Positions 38,006 through 49,725 of a DNA stretch of 64,000 nt are shown in pieces. The stretch's first letter is position 1; every line of letters begins with the position of its first letter. Position numbers and translations under genes: made by a program. This DNA comes from Limnohabitans sp. (GTDB taxonomy: Bacteria > Pseudomonadota > Gammaproteobacteria > Burkholderiales > Burkholderiaceae_C). Location of the stretch: contig JAOATL010000014.1 in assembly GCA_030158125.1 (NCBI GenBank), positions 1 through 64,000 on the forward strand. The letters are read 5' to 3'. The notes under the pieces were generated by a model that was given only the letters and a program-made list of their open reading frames with translations, did no database searches and was not told the origin of the DNA.

Positions 38006-38479
38006 ATGCCTCAAATTCAATTGACTCCCGCCCAACGCAAGGTTCACAGAGCCGAAGCGCACCATCTCGATCCCGTTGTCATGATTGGCAACGATGGCCT
38101 CACGCCTGCCGTTGTCAAGGAAACTGACGCGGCCCTCAAGGCCCACGGCTTGATCAAAATTCGTGTTCTGGGAGACGACCGTGTCGCCCGCGAAGCCATG
38201 TTCAACCAACTGGCAGAAGACCTCAGCGCCGCCCCAATTCAGCACATTGGCAAATTGCTGGTGCTCTGGCGCCCCATGCCTGAAAAGGAAAAAACCGTTT
38301 CAGAAGATCGCATGGCCGGACCCCGCGATTTTAAGGTCTTGAAGTACAGCAGTCGTGGCGGCCAACGCCCTGAAGTGAAAACATTGCGAGTGTTGGGCAA
38401 CCAACGCTTGACCTCTGGCGGCCAAGTGAAGCGCGCCAAGGTGAAGCAAAAATCGATCAAAAAGCGCAACCAAGCTTAA
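38006..38479 (+). CDS. yhbY: YhbY-type CRM domain RNA-binding protein
   Basis: 157 residues. Residues 1-97 match the CRM domain ([45 protein letters not shown]), an RNA-binding fold associated with pre-50S particles. A basic extension of about 60 residues follows ([30 protein letters not shown]), making it longer than the 97-residue E. coli protein. The ATG at 38006 is chosen because 21 upstream codons run into the rlmE start. The divergent gap with rlmE is only 31 bp, so promoters overlap. Confidence 0.93.
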   Translation: MPQIQLTPAQRKVHRAEAHHLDPVVMIGNDGLTPAVVKETDAALKAHGLIKIRVLGDDRVAREAMFNQLAEDLSAAPIQHIGKLLVLWRPMPEKEKTVSEDRMAGPRDFKVLKYSSRGGQRPEVKTLRVLGNQRLTSGGQVKRAKVKQKSIKKRNQA

Positions 38480-38482
38480 GTC

Positions 38483-39223
38483 ATGACTGAGAAGTCCGCT
38501 CAACGTCACATCATTTGCATGAAATGGGGTACCAAGTATGGCCCCGAATATGTCAATCGTTTGTACGCCATGGTGCGCAGGCATCTGACGGGTGAATTCA
38601 ACATGGTGTGCCTCACAGATGACGCCACAGGCATCCGAGGTGAAGTTCAATGCTTGCCCATTCCCCCTTTGGATTTACCACCCGGCATTCCTGAGCGTGG
38701 ATGGACCAAGTTGGCATCCTTCACACACGACCTGCATGGCTTGCGCGGCACCGCTTTGTTCTTGGATGTGGACGTGGTCATTGTGGGCAGCATGGATGGC
38801 TTCTTTGATGTGCCAGGCGACTTCATGATCATTCATGACTACAAGCGACCTTGGCGCATTACTGGCAACTCCTCTGTTTACAGATATGAGTTGGGCGCAC
38901 ACCCCGATGTGCTTGACTATTTCCGCAACAACTTTGACAGCATTCGCAAACAGTTCCGGAACGAACAAGCCTATCTGTCTGACTTTTTACACCGACAAGG
39001 CAAACTGGCTTACTGGCCCACTGAATGGTGTCCTAGTTTCAAGTACCACAGCATTCCATCGTGGCCCACCAATTATTGGACTGCGCCCTACATTCCCAAA
39101 GATGCACGCATTGTGATTTTTCATGGCGAATGCAATCCGCCCGATGCACTGGCAGGTAAACGCAATCGAAAATTTCGATTCATCAAGCCTGCAATGTGGG
39201 TGGCAGATCACTGGAAAGAATAA
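38483..39223 (+). CDS. Glycosyltransferase-like protein (GT-A fold, DxD motif)
   Basis: 246 residues, no signal or membrane segment. Features suggesting a nucleotide-sugar glycosyltransferase: an N-terminal beta strand (HIICMKWGTKYG), FNMVCLTDD, then LFLDVDVVIVGSMD, a DxD-type metal/nucleotide site with a preceding strand. Aromatic-rich segments follow (WTKLASF, YWPTEWCPSF, WPTNYW). It starts 3 bases after the yhbY stop, so it is probably co-transcribed, and ends at a strong terminator. The acceptor is unknown; the resemblance is to GT8-like families and unproven. Confidence 0.75.
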   Translation: MTEKSAQRHIICMKWGTKYGPEYVNRLYAMVRRHLTGEFNMVCLTDDATGIRGEVQCLPIPPLDLPPGIPERGWTKLASFTHDLHGLRGTALFLDVDVVIVGSMDGFFDVPGDFMIIHDYKRPWRITGNSSVYRYELGAHPDVLDYFRNNFDSIRKQFRNEQAYLSDFLHRQGKLAYWPTEWCPSFKYHSIPSWPTNYWTAPYIPKDARIVIFHGECNPPDALAGKRNRKFRFIKPAMWVADHWKE

Positions 39224-39251
39224 AAAAAGGCGTTCAACAGAACGCCTTTTT
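39224..39251. terminator. Bidirectional terminator between the glycosyltransferase and greA
   Basis: An 11-bp stem AAAAAGGCGTT / AACGCCTTTTT with a 6-base loop. It serves plus-strand transcripts from yhbY and minus-strand transcripts from greA. Confidence 0.85.
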
Positions 39252-39271
39252 CATGGAAGCTGCAGCGGGTC

Positions 39272-39748
39272 TTAGATGTAAGACACAGCCACAATTTCAT
39301 AGCGCTTTTCACCACCTGGCGCTTGCACCACAGCCACATCACCCTCTTCTTTGCCAATGAGTGCACGGGCAATCGGGCTGCTGATGTTGATCAAACCCAA
39401 CTTGAGATCGGCTTCGTCCTCACCCACGATTTGGTACTTGACCACTTCGCCAGTGCTTTCTTCTTCCAATTCAACGGTTGTGCCAAAAACAATTCGGCCA
39501 CCCGCGTCCACAGAAGCAGGGTCAATGATTTGCGCTGCGGACAGCTTGCCTTCAACCTCTTGAATACGACCCTCCACAAAACCTTGACGGTCTTTGGCAG
39601 CTTCGTATTCTGCGTTCTCACTCAAATCGCCTTGAGCACGCGCTTCAGCAATTGCATTGATCACCGAGGGACGCTCCACCGTTTTCAATTGATGAAGCTC
39701 GGCCTTGAGCTTTTCTGCGCCGCGCAGGGTAATGGGAATAGTAGCCAA
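39272..39748 (-). CDS. greA: Transcription elongation factor GreA
   Basis: 158 residues: N-terminal coiled coil ([41 protein letters not shown] with the acidic DLSEN tip that enters the RNA polymerase channel) and a C-terminal FKBP-like domain ([17 protein letters not shown]). It rescues backtracked polymerase. It follows carB by 21 bp, as in many proteobacteria. Confidence 0.98.
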   Translation of the reverse strand: MATIPITLRGAEKLKAELHQLKTVERPSVINAIAEARAQGDLSENAEYEAAKDRQGFVEGRIQEVEGKLSAAQIIDPASVDAGGRIVFGTTVELEEESTGEVVKYQIVGEDEADLKLGLINISSPIARALIGKEEGDVAVVQAPGGEKRYEIVAVSYI

Positions 39749-39769
39749 CTCAATGTCTCCAAACTTCTT

Positions 39770-42700
39770 TTAAGCGGTCAACATGGCATGCATTTCTTGA
39801 ACAGAAATGACATCCAGTTTGTCCATGTATTTCATACCCTCAACAGCCGCTTCCGCGCCTGCGATGGTGGTGAATGTTGTGACACGCGCCAGCAAAGCCG
39901 AAGTGCGAATGACACGTGAATCGGCAATGGCGTTGCGCCGTTCTTCCACCGTGTTGATGACCAACGAAATTTCGTTGCTCTTGATCATGTCAACAATGTG
40001 AGGACGACCTTCTGTGACTTTGTTAACTGCTTGAACGGGTACACCTTCAGCCGCAATGGCGGCTGCAGTGCCCTTGGTTGCAAAAAGTTCAAAGCCCAAA
40101 GCGACCAACTCGCGCGCAATTTTTACAGCACGTGGCTTGTCACCATTCTTAACGGTCAAGAACACTTTGCCTTCGCGTGGCAACTTGGTGCCCGCACCCA
40201 TTTGGCTCTTCACAAAGGCTTCGCCAAATGTTTTGCCCACACCCATCACTTCGCCAGTGGACTTCATTTCTGGGCCCAAAATAGTGTCGACGCCTGGGAA
40301 CTTCACAAACGGGAACACGGCTTCTTTGACGCTGAAATAAGGCGGCGTGACTTCTTTGGTAATGCCCTGTGATGCCAAAGATTGGCCAGCCATGCAACGT
40401 GCCGCCACTTTGGCCAACTGAATGCCGGTGGCTTTAGAAACGTAAGGCACAGTGCGGGAGGCACGGGGATTCACTTCCAACACATAGATGACATCTTTGC
40501 CATCGACGTGTTGAATGGCAAACTGAACGTTCATCAAACCCACCACATTCAATGCGCCCGCCATGGCGGCTGATTGACGTTTGAGTTCATCCACAGTGGC
40601 TGCGCTCAAGCTGTAAGGGGGCAAAGAGCAAGCAGAGTCGCCGCTGTGGACGCCAGCTTGTTCGATGTGCTCCATCACGCCGCCAATGAAGGTTTTGCCT
40701 TCGGGGTCGCGCAGACAATCGACATCGCACTCAATGGCATCGTTCAAGAAGCGATCGAGCAGCACGGGGGAATCGTTGCTGACCTTGACCGCTTCGCGCA
40801 TGTAACGCTCGAGGTCGCGTTGCTCGTGAACGATTTCCATGGCACGACCACCCAACACGTAGCTGGGGCGAACCACCAAGGGGTAACCCAAGGCGGCGGC
40901 TTTTTCCAAAGCTTCTGGCTCTGTGCGGGCTGTGGCATTGGGCGGCTGACGCAAGCCCAATTCGTGCAACAACTTTTGGAAACGCTCACGATCTTCTGCA
41001 GCGTCAATCATGTCGGGGCTGGTACCGATGATGGGCACACCAGCCGCTTCCAAACCAAGCGCCAATTTCAAAGGTGTTTGACCACCGTATTGAACAATCA
41101 CGCCCGTTGGCTTTTCTTTGTCCACAATTTCGAGCACGTCTTCTAGCGTCAGCGGCTCGAAGTACAAGCGGTCGGACGTGTCGTAGTCGGTTGAAACCGT
41201 TTCGGGGTTGCAGTTGACCATGATGGTTTCGTAACCATCTTCGCGCATGGCCAAAGCGGCATGCACGCAGCAATAGTCAAACTCAATGCCCTGACCAATT
41301 CGGTTGGGACCGCCACCCAAGACCATGATCTTTTTGTTGGTGGTGGGCTCTGCTTCGCACTCATCTTCATAAGTGGAATACATGTAAGCCGTGTCGGTCG
41401 AGAACTCGGCCGCGCAAGTGTCCACACGTTTGTAAACGGGGCGCACATTCATAGCGTGGCGCTGCGCACGCACTTCGTGTTCGGTTGTTTTGAGCAGCTT
41501 GGCTAAGCGGCGATCTGAGAAACCTTTTTTCTTCAAAGCGCGCAGCTCGTCGGCCGTGATGGCTTTGAGGTGAGTGGTTTCGAGTTCAAGTTCAATCTTG
41601 ACGATGTCTTCAATTTGAACCAAGAACCAGCGGTCAATTTTGGTGAGTTCAAACACTTCATCGACACTGAGGCCCATGGCGAAAGCATCGCCCACGTACC
41701 AAATGCGATCGGGACCTGGCTCGCCCAGTTCTTTTTCAAGAACTTCGCGGTCTTGTGTTTTTTCGTTCAAGCCATCGACGCCCACTTCCAAACCGCGCAA
41801 GGCTTTCTGGAAGGATTCTTGGAACGTACGGCCCATGGCCATCACCTCGCCCACAGACTTCATCTGAGTGGTGAGGCGGCTGTCGGCTGTGGGAAATTTT
41901 TCGAAGGCGAAGCGTGGAATCTTAGTCACCACGTAATCAATGCTGGGCTCGAAACTGGCGGGTGTAGCGCCGCCCGTAATTTCGTTGCGCAACTCATCCA
42001 GCGTGTATCCCACGGCCAATTTGGCGGCCACTTTGGCAATGGGGAAACCTGTGGCTTTAGAGGCCAACGCAGAGGAACGAGACACACGTGGGTTCATCTC
42101 AATGACCACCATGCGGCCGTCTTTGGGATTGATCGAGAACTGAACGTTGGAACCACCGGTGTCAACACCAATTTCACGCAGCACAGCCAAGCTGGCATTG
42201 CGCATGATTTGATATTCTTTGTCCGTCAATGTTTGAGCGGGCGCAACCGTGATGGAGTCGCCTGTGTGCACACCCATCGGGTCTAAGTTTTCGATGGAGC
42301 AAATGATGATGCAGTTGTCCGCCTTGTCGCGAACCACTTCCATCTCGTACTCTTTCCAACCCAACAGCGACTCTTCAATGAGGAGTTCGTTGGTGGGAGA
42401 TGCTTCCAAACCGCGTTTGCAGATGGTCTCGAATTCTTCGGGGTTGTAGGCAATACCGCCACCGGTGCCGCCCAAGGTAAAGCTGGGGCGAATGACGGTA
42501 GGGAAACCCATTTCACGCTGAACTGTCCAAGCCTCTTCCATGCTGTGGGCAATGCCAGAGCGCGCAGAGCCCAGACCAATTTTGGTCATGGCATCTTTGA
42601 ACTTCAAGCGATCTTCGGCTTTGTCGATGGCTTCGGGTGTGGCGCCAATCAGCTCGACTTTGTATTTGTCGAGTACGCCGTTGTGCCACAAATCGAGCGC

Positions 42701-42994
42701 ACAGTTGAGCGCTGTCTGGCCGCCCATGGTGGGCAGGATGGCATCAGGACGCTCTTTGGCAATGATCTTCTCAACCGTTTGCCAAGTGATGGGCTCGATG
42801 TAAGTGACGTCCGCAGTGGCGGGGTCGGTCATGATCGTGGCAGGGTTGCTGTTGATCAAGATGACTTTGTACCCCTCTTCGCGCAAAGCTTTACAAGCTT
42901 GCACGCCAGAGTAGTCGAACTCACAGGCCTGGCCAATGATGATGGGGCCAGCGCCAATGATGAGAATGCTTTTTAGGTCGGTCCGCTTTGGCAT
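39770..42994 (-). CDS. carB: Carbamoyl phosphate synthase large subunit
   Basis: 1074 residues. Makes carbamoyl phosphate from bicarbonate, ATP and ammonia supplied by CarA. Two homologous ATP-grasp halves (carboxyphosphate, about 1-400; carbamoyl phosphate, about 550-930), an oligomerisation domain between them, and a C-terminal MGS allosteric domain (about 935-1074) responding to UMP and ornithine. No internal break. Starts 1 base after the carA stop. Confidence 0.98.
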   Translation of the reverse strand: MPKRTDLKSILIIGAGPIIIGQACEFDYSGVQACKALREEGYKVILINSNPATIMTDPATADVTYIEPITWQTVEKIIAKERPDAILPTMGGQTALNCALDLWHNGVLDKYKVELIGATPEAIDKAEDRLKFKDAMTKIGLGSARSGIAHSMEEAWTVQREMGFPTVIRPSFTLGGTGGGIAYNPEEFETICKRGLEASPTNELLIEESLLGWKEYEMEVVRDKADNCIIICSIENLDPMGVHTGDSITVAPAQTLTDKEYQIMRNASLAVLREIGVDTGGSNVQFSINPKDGRMVVIEMNPRVSRSSALASKATGFPIAKVAAKLAVGYTLDELRNEITGGATPASFEPSIDYVVTKIPRFAFEKFPTADSRLTTQMKSVGEVMAMGRTFQESFQKALRGLEVGVDGLNEKTQDREVLEKELGEPGPDRIWYVGDAFAMGLSVDEVFELTKIDRWFLVQIEDIVKIELELETTHLKAITADELRALKKKGFSDRRLAKLLKTTEHEVRAQRHAMNVRPVYKRVDTCAAEFSTDTAYMYSTYEDECEAEPTTNKKIMVLGGGPNRIGQGIEFDYCCVHAALAMREDGYETIMVNCNPETVSTDYDTSDRLYFEPLTLEDVLEIVDKEKPTGVIVQYGGQTPLKLALGLEAAGVPIIGTSPDMIDAAEDRERFQKLLHELGLRQPPNATARTEPEALEKAAALGYPLVVRPSYVLGGRAMEIVHEQRDLERYMREAVKVSNDSPVLLDRFLNDAIECDVDCLRDPEGKTFIGGVMEHIEQAGVHSGDSACSLPPYSLSAATVDELKRQSAAMAGALNVVGLMNVQFAIQHVDGKDVIYVLEVNPRASRTVPYVSKATGIQLAKVAARCMAGQSLASQGITKEVTPPYFSVKEAVFPFVKFPGVDTILGPEMKSTGEVMGVGKTFGEAFVKSQMGAGTKLPREGKVFLTVKNGDKPRAVKIARELVALGFELFATKGTAAAIAAEGVPVQAVNKVTEGRPHIVDMIKSNEISLVINTVEERRNAIADSRVIRTSALLARVTTFTTIAGAEAAVEGMKYMDKLDVISVQEMHAMLTA

Positions 42995-42995
42995 G

Positions 42996-44159
42996 TTATT
43001 TGGTCTCCATCAGGTTGATGAAGCGATCGAAGAGATAGGCAATGTCATGAGGACCAGGTGAGGCCTCAGGGTGACCTTGGAAACAGAAAGCAGGTTTGTC
43101 CGTGCGGGCCAAACCTTGCAAGGTGCCGTCAAACAAAGACACGTGGGTCGCGCGCAAGTTGGCGGGCAAAGATTTTTCGTCAACCGCAAAACCGTGGTTT
43201 TGGCTGGTGATGGACACACGTCCCGAGTCGAGGTCTTTGACGGGGTGGTTGGCACCATGGTGACCAAACTTCATTTTGAAAGTTTTGGCGCCACTGGCCA
43301 AGGCCATGATTTGGTGACCCAAGCAAATACCAAAAGTAGGTATGCCTGTTTCGATCAGCTCTTTGGCCGCGGCAATGGCGTAGTCGCAAGGTTCTGGATC
43401 GCCAGGGCCGTTGGACAAAAAGATGCCATCGGGCTTGTGTTTGAGGACCTCGGCGGCTGGGGTTTTGGCGGGGACCACTGTGACTTTGCAGCCGCGCTCG
43501 GCCAGCATGCGCAAGATGTTTTTCTTGACGCCAAAGTCATAGGCCACCACATGGAAACGCGGGGCAGTTTGTTGGCCGTAGCCACTGCCCAATTTCCACT
43601 CGGACTCGGTCCAAGCGTATGAAGCAGACACACTGACCTTTTGGGCCAAGTCCAAGCCAGCCATGGCAGGTGCTGCTTTAGCAGCTTGCACTGCTTGGGC
43701 TGTGAGTTCGGGCGTGACCGCCTGACCTGCAGCCAAAGCCACAATGGCGCCGTTTTGAGCACCCTTGGTGCGCAACAGGCGTGTGAGTTTGCGGGTGTCG
43801 ATGTTGGCAATGGCCACGGTGCCACTGCGTGACAAGTAGGCCGAGAGCGTTTCGGTAGAGCGGAAATTGCTTGCGACCATGGGCAGATCTTTGATGATCA
43901 GGCCAGCAGCATGGACTTTGTCGGATTCGACATCCTCGGGGTTGACGCCATAGTTGCCGATGTGCGGATACGTGAGAGTCACGATCTGCTGGCAATAGCT
44001 GGGGTCTGTGAGGATTTCTTGATAGCCGGTAAGAGAGGTATTAAAAACCACCTCACCAACTGTGGAGCCAGGGGCTCCAATGGAATTGCCGACAAAGACT
44101 GTGCCGTCTGCAAGCGCCAAAATGGCTAAGGGGAAGGTTCCCTGAAGAGACAAAAGCAC
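42996..44159 (-). CDS. carA: Carbamoyl phosphate synthase small (glutaminase) subunit
   Basis: 387 residues. N-terminal CarA domain ([33 protein letters not shown]) and C-terminal class I glutamine amidotransferase with GICLGHQ (catalytic C), LSNGPGDPE and the catalytic H/E pair in HPEASPG. The start is GTG at 44159: GGAG lies 6 bases upstream and the N-terminus then fits the family. A longer frame to 44201 enters the leader. Confidence 0.97.
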   Translation of the reverse strand: MLLSLQGTFPLAILALADGTVFVGNSIGAPGSTVGEVVFNTSLTGYQEILTDPSYCQQIVTLTYPHIGNYGVNPEDVESDKVHAAGLIIKDLPMVASNFRSTETLSAYLSRSGTVAIANIDTRKLTRLLRTKGAQNGAIVALAAGQAVTPELTAQAVQAAKAAPAMAGLDLAQKVSVSASYAWTESEWKLGSGYGQQTAPRFHVVAYDFGVKKNILRMLAERGCKVTVVPAKTPAAEVLKHKPDGIFLSNGPGDPEPCDYAIAAAKELIETGIPTFGICLGHQIMALASGAKTFKMKFGHHGANHPVKDLDSGRVSITSQNHGFAVDEKSLPANLRATHVSLFDGTLQGLARTDKPAFCFQGHPEASPGPHDIAYLFDRFINLMETK

Positions 44160-44294
44160 TGGGTTCTCCGGTATGGTTCGGGTACGCCCCAGCACGCGCA
44201 AGGTTCACCTTAAAAGGTTAACTTTTTAGCTGCTTTTGAAGGGATGTGGCTTGTAGTGAGCGGGTGCGTACAGGTTGATGCGGGAAAGCCTCTC

Positions 44295-44323
44295 ATTATA
44301 GCCGCGAGTATTCCCTAACCCAA
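44295..44323 (-). promoter_or_regulatory. Promoter of carAB
   Basis: On the minus strand TTGGGT (44323-44318), a 17-bp spacer and a perfect TATAAT (44300-44295). The predicted start near 44288 leaves a leader of about 130 bases, which contains the near-palindromes AAAAGTTAACCTTTT and AAGGTGAACCTT around 44205-44230. Confidence 0.6.
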
Positions 44324-44382
44324 GCTTGAGCGCCTTGATTTTTCAACAAATTGACACACACTACACGCCCCCAAGGGGATCT

Positions 44383-45153
44383 TTACAAGGAAGTGGCGCT
44401 GGCGTGCAGGCAGATGGCGGCGGCTGTGGCCACATTCAACGACTCCTCACCACCAGGCTGTGCAATTCTGACCTTCTGATGCACCTGAGCCATCAATTCG
44501 GGCGACACACCCTGCCCTTCATGCCCCATCACCCAAGCACATTGCCGAGGCAACTTGTTTTGTTGAATCAACTCATGCAAAAAACGACCTTCATGCACAT
44601 CGGTACCCAACAATGGCACGTTCAGGGCCTTTAAGTCATCTGCACTGGCCGACTCGATCAGACGCAAACCAAAGTGCGCACCCATTCCAGCTCGCAAGAC
44701 CTTGGAGGACCACATGCCTGCCGTTCCTTTAAGGGCCACCACTTGTTTGAAACCAAAAGCGGAAGCACTGCGCAAAATAGCACCCACGTTGCCGGCATCC
44801 TGCAGCCTGTCAAGAACCACTGTTGCCGCATCAGGGTCTAGCTCGGGTGGCACAGGCAAAGTCAGAAGAAAGCCCATTTTGGCAGGTGACTCCAGCGCGC
44901 TCAGTCCTGCAAACAACTCATCTGGCACCACCCACACGTCGACAGCGCAATGCCCCCACTCAAACTCTGAAGCTTGCCAAATGGACTCTGAGAAAATGGC
45001 CAAATCGGGCTTCACGCCTCGCGACAATGCAGCTCGGCACAGATGGTCACCCTCCATCCAAACCAAGCCCGCTTTTCGATAAGCTTGAGAATCTTGCGCC
45101 AAACGACGAATAATTTTCAAACGGGGGTTGTCTCGCGACGTGATGAGTTTCAT
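44383..45153 (-). CDS. TrmH/SpoU family RNA methyltransferase
   Basis: 256 residues. N-terminal substrate-binding domain (1-100) and C-terminal SPOUT knot with the three family motifs: [26 protein letters not shown], and [18 protein letters not shown] 2'-O-ribose methyltransferase of tRNA or rRNA; the exact target is not assignable. Its ATG overlaps the rnhB stop as ATGA. It is the last gene of the long rpsB-lpx run. Confidence 0.93.
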   Translation of the reverse strand: MKLITSRDNPRLKIIRRLAQDSQAYRKAGLVWMEGDHLCRAALSRGVKPDLAIFSESIWQASEFEWGHCAVDVWVVPDELFAGLSALESPAKMGFLLTLPVPPELDPDAATVVLDRLQDAGNVGAILRSASAFGFKQVVALKGTAGMWSSKVLRAGMGAHFGLRLIESASADDLKALNVPLLGTDVHEGRFLHELIQQNKLPRQCAWVMGHEGQGVSPELMAQVHQKVRIAQPGGEESLNVATAAAICLHASATSL

Positions 45154-45782
45154 GATTTTTGGGCGGCCAAAATGGCCTGCGTCACTGGCGCAAAAGTTTT
45201 ACGGTGAAACGGTGTTGCACCCCAAGTTTGCAGTGCCTTTAAGTGAATGGCCGTGCCATATCCTTTGTGAGCATCGAAACCGTAGGCTGGGAATTGCCGA
45301 TGCATCTCATCGCACATGCGGTCGCGGTGCACTTTGGCCAAGATAGAAGCCGCTGAAATTTCTTGCACCTTTTCGTCGCCCTTCACGATGGCTTCCCCCC
45401 GCACATCCAAAATTGGCAAACGATTCCCATCAACATACACCAAAGTAGGTTTCAAGCGCAGAGCCTCAACGGCCCTTTGCATGGCCAGCATGGTGGCTTG
45501 CAAAATATTCAAGCTGTCAATTTCTTCCACACTGGCCTCGGCAATGGCAAAGCACAAAGCTTTGGCTCGAATTTCATCGAACAAGCGCTCGCGGGTTTTG
45601 GCGCTAAGCTTTTTGGAGTCGGCCAAACCTTTGATGGGTTTGAGGTCATCCAAGATGACAGCTGCAGCGACCACCGGACCCGCCAAGGGTCCGCGCCCAG
45701 CTTCGTCCACGCCAGCCAATAGACCGGGCGCATCCCATGCCAAGCTTACCTGTTCAGGCGTTGACAAGCGTTTGGATCGCAT
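45150..45782 (-). CDS. rnhB: Ribonuclease HII
   Basis: 210 residues. Removes RNA, including single ribonucleotides, from DNA hybrids. [22 protein letters not shown] carries the catalytic D and E; LADSKKL and YVDGN, and the later DEMHRQ/AHKGYG, complete the fold. The ATG at 45782 overlaps the end of lpxB by 29 bases. Confidence 0.96.
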   Translation of the reverse strand: MRSKRLSTPEQVSLAWDAPGLLAGVDEAGRGPLAGPVVAAAVILDDLKPIKGLADSKKLSAKTRERLFDEIRAKALCFAIAEASVEEIDSLNILQATMLAMQRAVEALRLKPTLVYVDGNRLPILDVRGEAIVKGDEKVQEISAASILAKVHRDRMCDEMHRQFPAYGFDAHKGYGTAIHLKALQTWGATPFHRKTFAPVTQAILAAQKS

Positions 45783-46929
45783 GGGCTGCCAATGTAGGGG
45801 TGTCGCGCAACAAAGACGCGTGCATTGTTTCAAACCTTCCGACCAAGGCTTGCGCTTTCGAGGGGGACTGCAACCAATCCAGGACAGCCTTGGACATGTT
45901 TGCTGGCGTGGCCTGATCTTGCAAAAATTCTGGCACGCAAAACTCTTGCGCCAAGATGTTGGGCAAGCCTACCCAGGGCTGCAACTTTTTGCGTTTCATC
46001 AATTGCCAACTGAGCCAATTCATGTTGTACGCAATCACCATGGGTTTTTTAAACAGCGCAGCTTCTAGCGTAGCGGTGCCACTTGCGATGAGTGTGACAT
46101 CACACGCTGCCAATGCCGCATGTGATTGACCTTGCAAAATTTGAACTTGTGTGGCACCCACTTTATCGCGCATCTGGTCTATGCGCGCTTTCATGGAGGG
46201 CATGGCCGGCAACACAAACTGCAAGTTGGGCTCTCGCTTGCTGAGCAACATCGCCGTTTCAAAAAAACGCTCGGCCAAGTAAGTGATTTCAGATTCACGG
46301 CTTCCCGGTAAGAGCGCCACCACAGGCCGATCGGGATCTAGTTGTAATTCGTGGCGTGCTTTGAGCATGTCAACATGCATGGGAATGGCTTGCGCCAATG
46401 GGTGACCCACATAACTTGCAGGAATGCCGTGAGCATGCAGCAAATCTGATTCAAAAGGAAATATGCACAAAACATGGTCTACGCTTTGTTTAATTTTCTC
46501 AATGCGATCAGCTCGCCAAGCCCAAATGGAGGGGCACACAAAATGGACCGTGGGAATCCCAGCCTGTTTCAGATCACGTTCTAGATCGAGGTTGAAATCG
46601 GGCGCATCCACCCCCACAAAAACTTGGGGCGGTTGGGCCAACAGCTGCGCTTTGAGCTGATTTCGAATGCCTACAATTTCTCGGTAGTGCCGCAAAACTT
46701 CAACATAACCTCGCACCGCCAGCTTATCCGAAGGCCACAAGGCATTGAAGCCCTGCGCCTGCATGCGGGGGCCACCGATGCCATACAAGTTGGCATCGGG
46801 CCATTGCTCACGAATGCCCTGCATCATCAAACCTGCCAACAAATCACCTGAAGTTTCGCCCGCCACCATGGCCATGGAAAAAGCCCCTGCTGGGGCTTTT
46901 AATAGCGAAGAATTGGACACGTCTTGCAC
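45754..46929 (-). CDS. lpxB: Lipid-A-disaccharide synthase
   Basis: 391 residues, GT19 family. Condenses UDP-diacyl-glucosamine with lipid X to the lipid A disaccharide. [17 protein letters not shown] near the N-terminus, [27 protein letters not shown], and [12 protein letters not shown] are typical. The start appears to be GTG at 46929, right after the lpxA stop. The lpxD-fabZ-lpxA-lpxB order is conserved. Confidence 0.96.
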   Translation of the reverse strand: MQDVSNSSLLKAPAGAFSMAMVAGETSGDLLAGLMMQGIREQWPDANLYGIGGPRMQAQGFNALWPSDKLAVRGYVEVLRHYREIVGIRNQLKAQLLAQPPQVFVGVDAPDFNLDLERDLKQAGIPTVHFVCPSIWAWRADRIEKIKQSVDHVLCIFPFESDLLHAHGIPASYVGHPLAQAIPMHVDMLKARHELQLDPDRPVVALLPGSRESEITYLAERFFETAMLLSKREPNLQFVLPAMPSMKARIDQMRDKVGATQVQILQGQSHAALAACDVTLIASGTATLEAALFKKPMVIAYNMNWLSWQLMKRKKLQPWVGLPNILAQEFCVPEFLQDQATPANMSKAVLDWLQSPSKAQALVGRFETMHASLLRDTPTLAAHAIQTLVNA

Positions 46930-46932
46930 CGC

Positions 46933-47736
46933 TTATCTCACAATGCCACGTTCAGGCGAAGTGCCTTGCAAGAAGCTGAGCATCATGTCGACATCCGCCT
47001 TTGACTCTGGGTATTTTTGCGTGAGCAACTCAATTTCGGATTGCGCTTGGGCCAGCGTCAGGTTTTGACGGTATAGGCTTTTGTGCATGGTTTTGACCGC
47101 AGAAATTCTTTCAGCAGAAAATCCCCGGCGACGCAGCCCTTCAAAGTTCATGGAACGCGCTTGAGCGGGTTGCCCTTGTGCCATGACGAAGGGTGGCAAA
47201 TCTGCAAAAAGCAATGAGTGCATGGCCGTAAAGCTGTGCGCACCCAATCTGCAGAATTGGTGAACCACCGTAAAGCCACCCAAGATCACCCAGTCATCGA
47301 CGTGGACATGCCCAGCGAGTTGCGAACTGTTGGCAAAAATGGTGTGGTTACCGACGACGCAATCGTGGGCCAAATGCACGTAGGCCATGATCCAGTTGTC
47401 ATTGCCCAGCTTGGTAACACCGGTATCTCCTGGTGAGCCAATGTTGAACGTGCAAAACTCACGAATGGTATTGCGATCACCGATGATCAGCTCACAAGGC
47501 TCGCCCGCGTACTTCTTGTCCTGCGGCACGGCTCCCAGTGAATTGAACTGAAAAATTTTGTTGTCTTTGCCAATGGTGGTGTGCCCCTCAATCACACAGT
47601 GACTGGCAACAGTGGTGCCAGCATCAATGCGAACGTGAGGGCCAATGACCGTGTAAGGACCTACCGAGACACTACTGTCCAGCTGTGCCAGGGGGTCAAT
47701 GATGGCTGTGGGATGAATAAGAGACACAGTGGTCAT
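46933..47736 (-). CDS. lpxA: UDP-N-acetylglucosamine acyltransferase
   Basis: 267 residues. First step of lipid A synthesis, using 3-hydroxyacyl-ACP. Left-handed beta-helix of hexapeptide repeats (IHPTAIIDP and onward), catalytic histidine in AHDCVVGNH, then a helical C-terminus ([14 protein letters not shown]). Confidence 0.97.
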   Translation of the reverse strand: MTTVSLIHPTAIIDPLAQLDSSVSVGPYTVIGPHVRIDAGTTVASHCVIEGHTTIGKDNKIFQFNSLGAVPQDKKYAGEPCELIIGDRNTIREFCTFNIGSPGDTGVTKLGNDNWIMAYVHLAHDCVVGNHTIFANSSQLAGHVHVDDWVILGGFTVVHQFCRLGAHSFTAMHSLLFADLPPFVMAQGQPAQARSMNFEGLRRRGFSAERISAVKTMHKSLYRQNLTLAQAQSEIELLTQKYPESKADVDMMLSFLQGTSPERGIVR

Positions 47737-47748
47737 AGGCTTTGACTT

Positions 47749-48189
47749 TTAGGCAACTTTACGCATGGTGCACATGAGTTCAGCTTCAACTGCAATTTCT
47801 TCGCCCACCTTTGCGCGCGCCTTGAATTTGAAAATGCCAGCCTTCATGCGATCAAGTTCCACTTCCAAAATCAGTTGATCACCGGGTTCAACAGGACGCT
47901 TGAAACGCGCGCCATCGATGCCAGCAAAGTAGTAGACAGTATTTTCATCAGGTGTTTCTCCCATGGTGTCAAATGCCAACAACGCTGCGGCTTGCGCCAA
48001 GGCCTCCAGCATCAGCACGCCTGGCATGACGGGACGGGATGGGAAATGACCTGTGAAGTAAGGCTCATTGACCGACACATTTTTCAATGCCTTGATGCGA
48101 ACCCCTTTTTCAATTTCCAACACACGGTCGACCAATAAGATGGGAAAACGGTGCGGTAATTGCTTGAGAATTTGATAAATGTCCATCAT
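47749..48189 (-). CDS. fabZ: 3-hydroxyacyl-ACP dehydratase FabZ
   Basis: 146 residues, hot-dog fold. [13 protein letters not shown] carries the catalytic histidine and [21 protein letters not shown] the catalytic glutamate. It competes with LpxA/LpxD for 3-hydroxyacyl-ACP, so linkage to them balances membrane and lipid A synthesis. The ATGATG at 48189-48184 overlaps the lpxD stop. Confidence 0.97.
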   Translation of the reverse strand: MMDIYQILKQLPHRFPILLVDRVLEIEKGVRIKALKNVSVNEPYFTGHFPSRPVMPGVLMLEALAQAAALLAFDTMGETPDENTVYYFAGIDGARFKRPVEPGDQLILEVELDRMKAGIFKFKARAKVGEEIAVEAELMCTMRKVA

Positions 48190-49181
48190 GATGATTTTTC
48201 CTGTAAGGGTGGCTGAAGGCGCTGCGCCTCCATGGCTTTGATTCGATCGCGTAGTTGGTGCAATTGCTTGAGGCTGGCTGCATTTTTTTCCCATGCTGAA
48301 TTGTCGTCAATGGGAAACAGACCCGTGTACTGACCAGGTTTGTTGATGCTGCGCGTGACGACAGAGGCGGCAGAAATATGCACGCCATCGGCCAGACTGA
48401 GGTGTCCCAAAATGATGGCACCACCACCTACCGTGCAGTTGGCACCGATGCGCGCACTGCCCGCCACACCCACGCATCCCGCCATGGCCGTGTGCTTACC
48501 AATCTGAACGTTGTGACCAATTTGAATGAGGTTGTCTAACTTCACGCCATCTTCAATGACCGTGTCCTGCAAGGCACCTCGGTCAATGCAAGTATTGGCA
48601 CCAATCTCAACATCGTTGCCGATGGTCACGGCACCCAGTTGCTCAATTTTGACCCATGCGCCTTGGTGCATGGCAAAGCCAAAGCCATCGGCGCCAATGA
48701 CCACGCCGGCATGCACAATACAGCGCTCGCCAATTTGGCAGTTCTCACCCAAAGTGACCCTTGATTTGAGCTGGCTCAGTGCGCCCACTTTGGCGCCCCG
48801 CTCCACCACACACAGAGGTCCAATGATGGCCGTCTCGTGCACGGTGGCGGTAGCATCGACCACAGCACTTGGATGAATTCTGTATGCGGGCACTGGTGCC
48901 GTTCTTTTTTTCCACAGTTGGGTGAGTTGTGCGAAATAAAAATACGGGTCATCTGTGACGATACACGCACCACGCGTTAAGGCCAGATCCTTGAATTGTG
49001 CTGTGACAATGACACAAGCAGCATGCGACTGCAACAAATGAGATTGGTATTTGGGGTGGCTGAGAAAGCTCAGCTCACGTGGGCCCGCGCTCTCAAGCGG
49101 GGCCAATTTATCAATGGGCGTTTGTGGACTACCGTGAAGGCTGCCGCCTAAAACTTCAATAATTTCACCAAGCTGCAGCAC
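48186..49181 (-). CDS. lpxD: UDP-3-O-acylglucosamine N-acyltransferase
   Basis: 331 residues. Adds the second 3-hydroxyacyl chain. N-terminal LpxD domain (1-100), hexapeptide beta-helix (about 105-290), and a C-terminal helix ([17 protein letters not shown]). Catalytic histidine expected in the [11 protein letters not shown] repeat, which is present. GTG start at 49181 with GGACC upstream. Confidence 0.96.
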   Translation of the reverse strand: MLQLGEIIEVLGGSLHGSPQTPIDKLAPLESAGPRELSFLSHPKYQSHLLQSHAACVIVTAQFKDLALTRGACIVTDDPYFYFAQLTQLWKKRTAPVPAYRIHPSAVVDATATVHETAIIGPLCVVERGAKVGALSQLKSRVTLGENCQIGERCIVHAGVVIGADGFGFAMHQGAWVKIEQLGAVTIGNDVEIGANTCIDRGALQDTVIEDGVKLDNLIQIGHNVQIGKHTAMAGCVGVAGSARIGANCTVGGGAIILGHLSLADGVHISAASVVTRSINKPGQYTGLFPIDDNSAWEKNAASLKQLHQLRDRIKAMEAQRLQPPLQEKSS

Positions 49182-49206
49182 AACACAGGTCCAATGCGCT
49201 TAGCAA

Positions 49207-49725
49207 TTACTTGCCAGCGGAAGCGTTGAGTGACTTGATGACTTTGTCAGTAATGTCGTGCTTAGGGTTGATGTAGACGGCTTCTTCAAAAATCACGTCG
49301 TATTTTTCTGCTTCTGCCACTTGCTTCACGGCCCTTTTAGCGCGCTCGATCACGACTTGCTGCTCTTCGTTTTTACGTGTATTCAAGTCTTCTTGGAATT
49401 CACGACGCTTGCGTTGCAACTCACGGTCTTGGTCCATGAGTTGTTTTTGACGCGTATTGCGCTGTGTCTCTGACAACGTGGGTGCTTCGCGCTCGAATTT
49501 TTCAAAAGCGGCTTTGTTGGTGTTGCCTAAATCCATCAGATCTTTATCACGCTTTGCAAATTCTTGCTCCAACTTGGCCTGCGCTGATTTGGCGGTGCTA
49601 GCTTCGCGAAAAATACGATCGGTGTTCACGAAACCGATTTTGAATTCCTGTGCGCTTGCAAGGCTAGCGCCCATAGCGCCCAAGGCCAGCAAACAAACTT
49701 GTGAGAAATGGCGAAGTGTTTTCAT
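49207..49725 (-). CDS. skp: Periplasmic chaperone OmpH/Skp
   Basis: 172 residues. Signal peptide with cleavage after ASAQ near residue 25; the rest is a long charged coiled coil (E/K/R/Q rich, about 45-140), the tentacles that hold unfolded outer-membrane proteins. Its ATG overlaps the bamA stop as TAATG, tying it to the assembly machine it serves. Confidence 0.94.
   Translation of the reverse strand: MKTLRHFSQVCLLALGAMGASLASAQEFKIGFVNTDRIFREASTAKSAQAKLEQEFAKRDKDLMDLGNTNKAAFEKFEREAPTLSETQRNTRQKQLMDQDRELQRKRREFQEDLNTRKNEEQQVVIERAKRAVKQVAEAEKYDVIFEEAVYINPKHDITDKVIKSLNASAGK

Noticed and set aside
41570..42286. 238-codon plus-strand frame inside carB
   Set aside because: Antisense shadow of a highly conserved ATP-grasp region; its composition (H, F, Q rich) mirrors the opposite strand.
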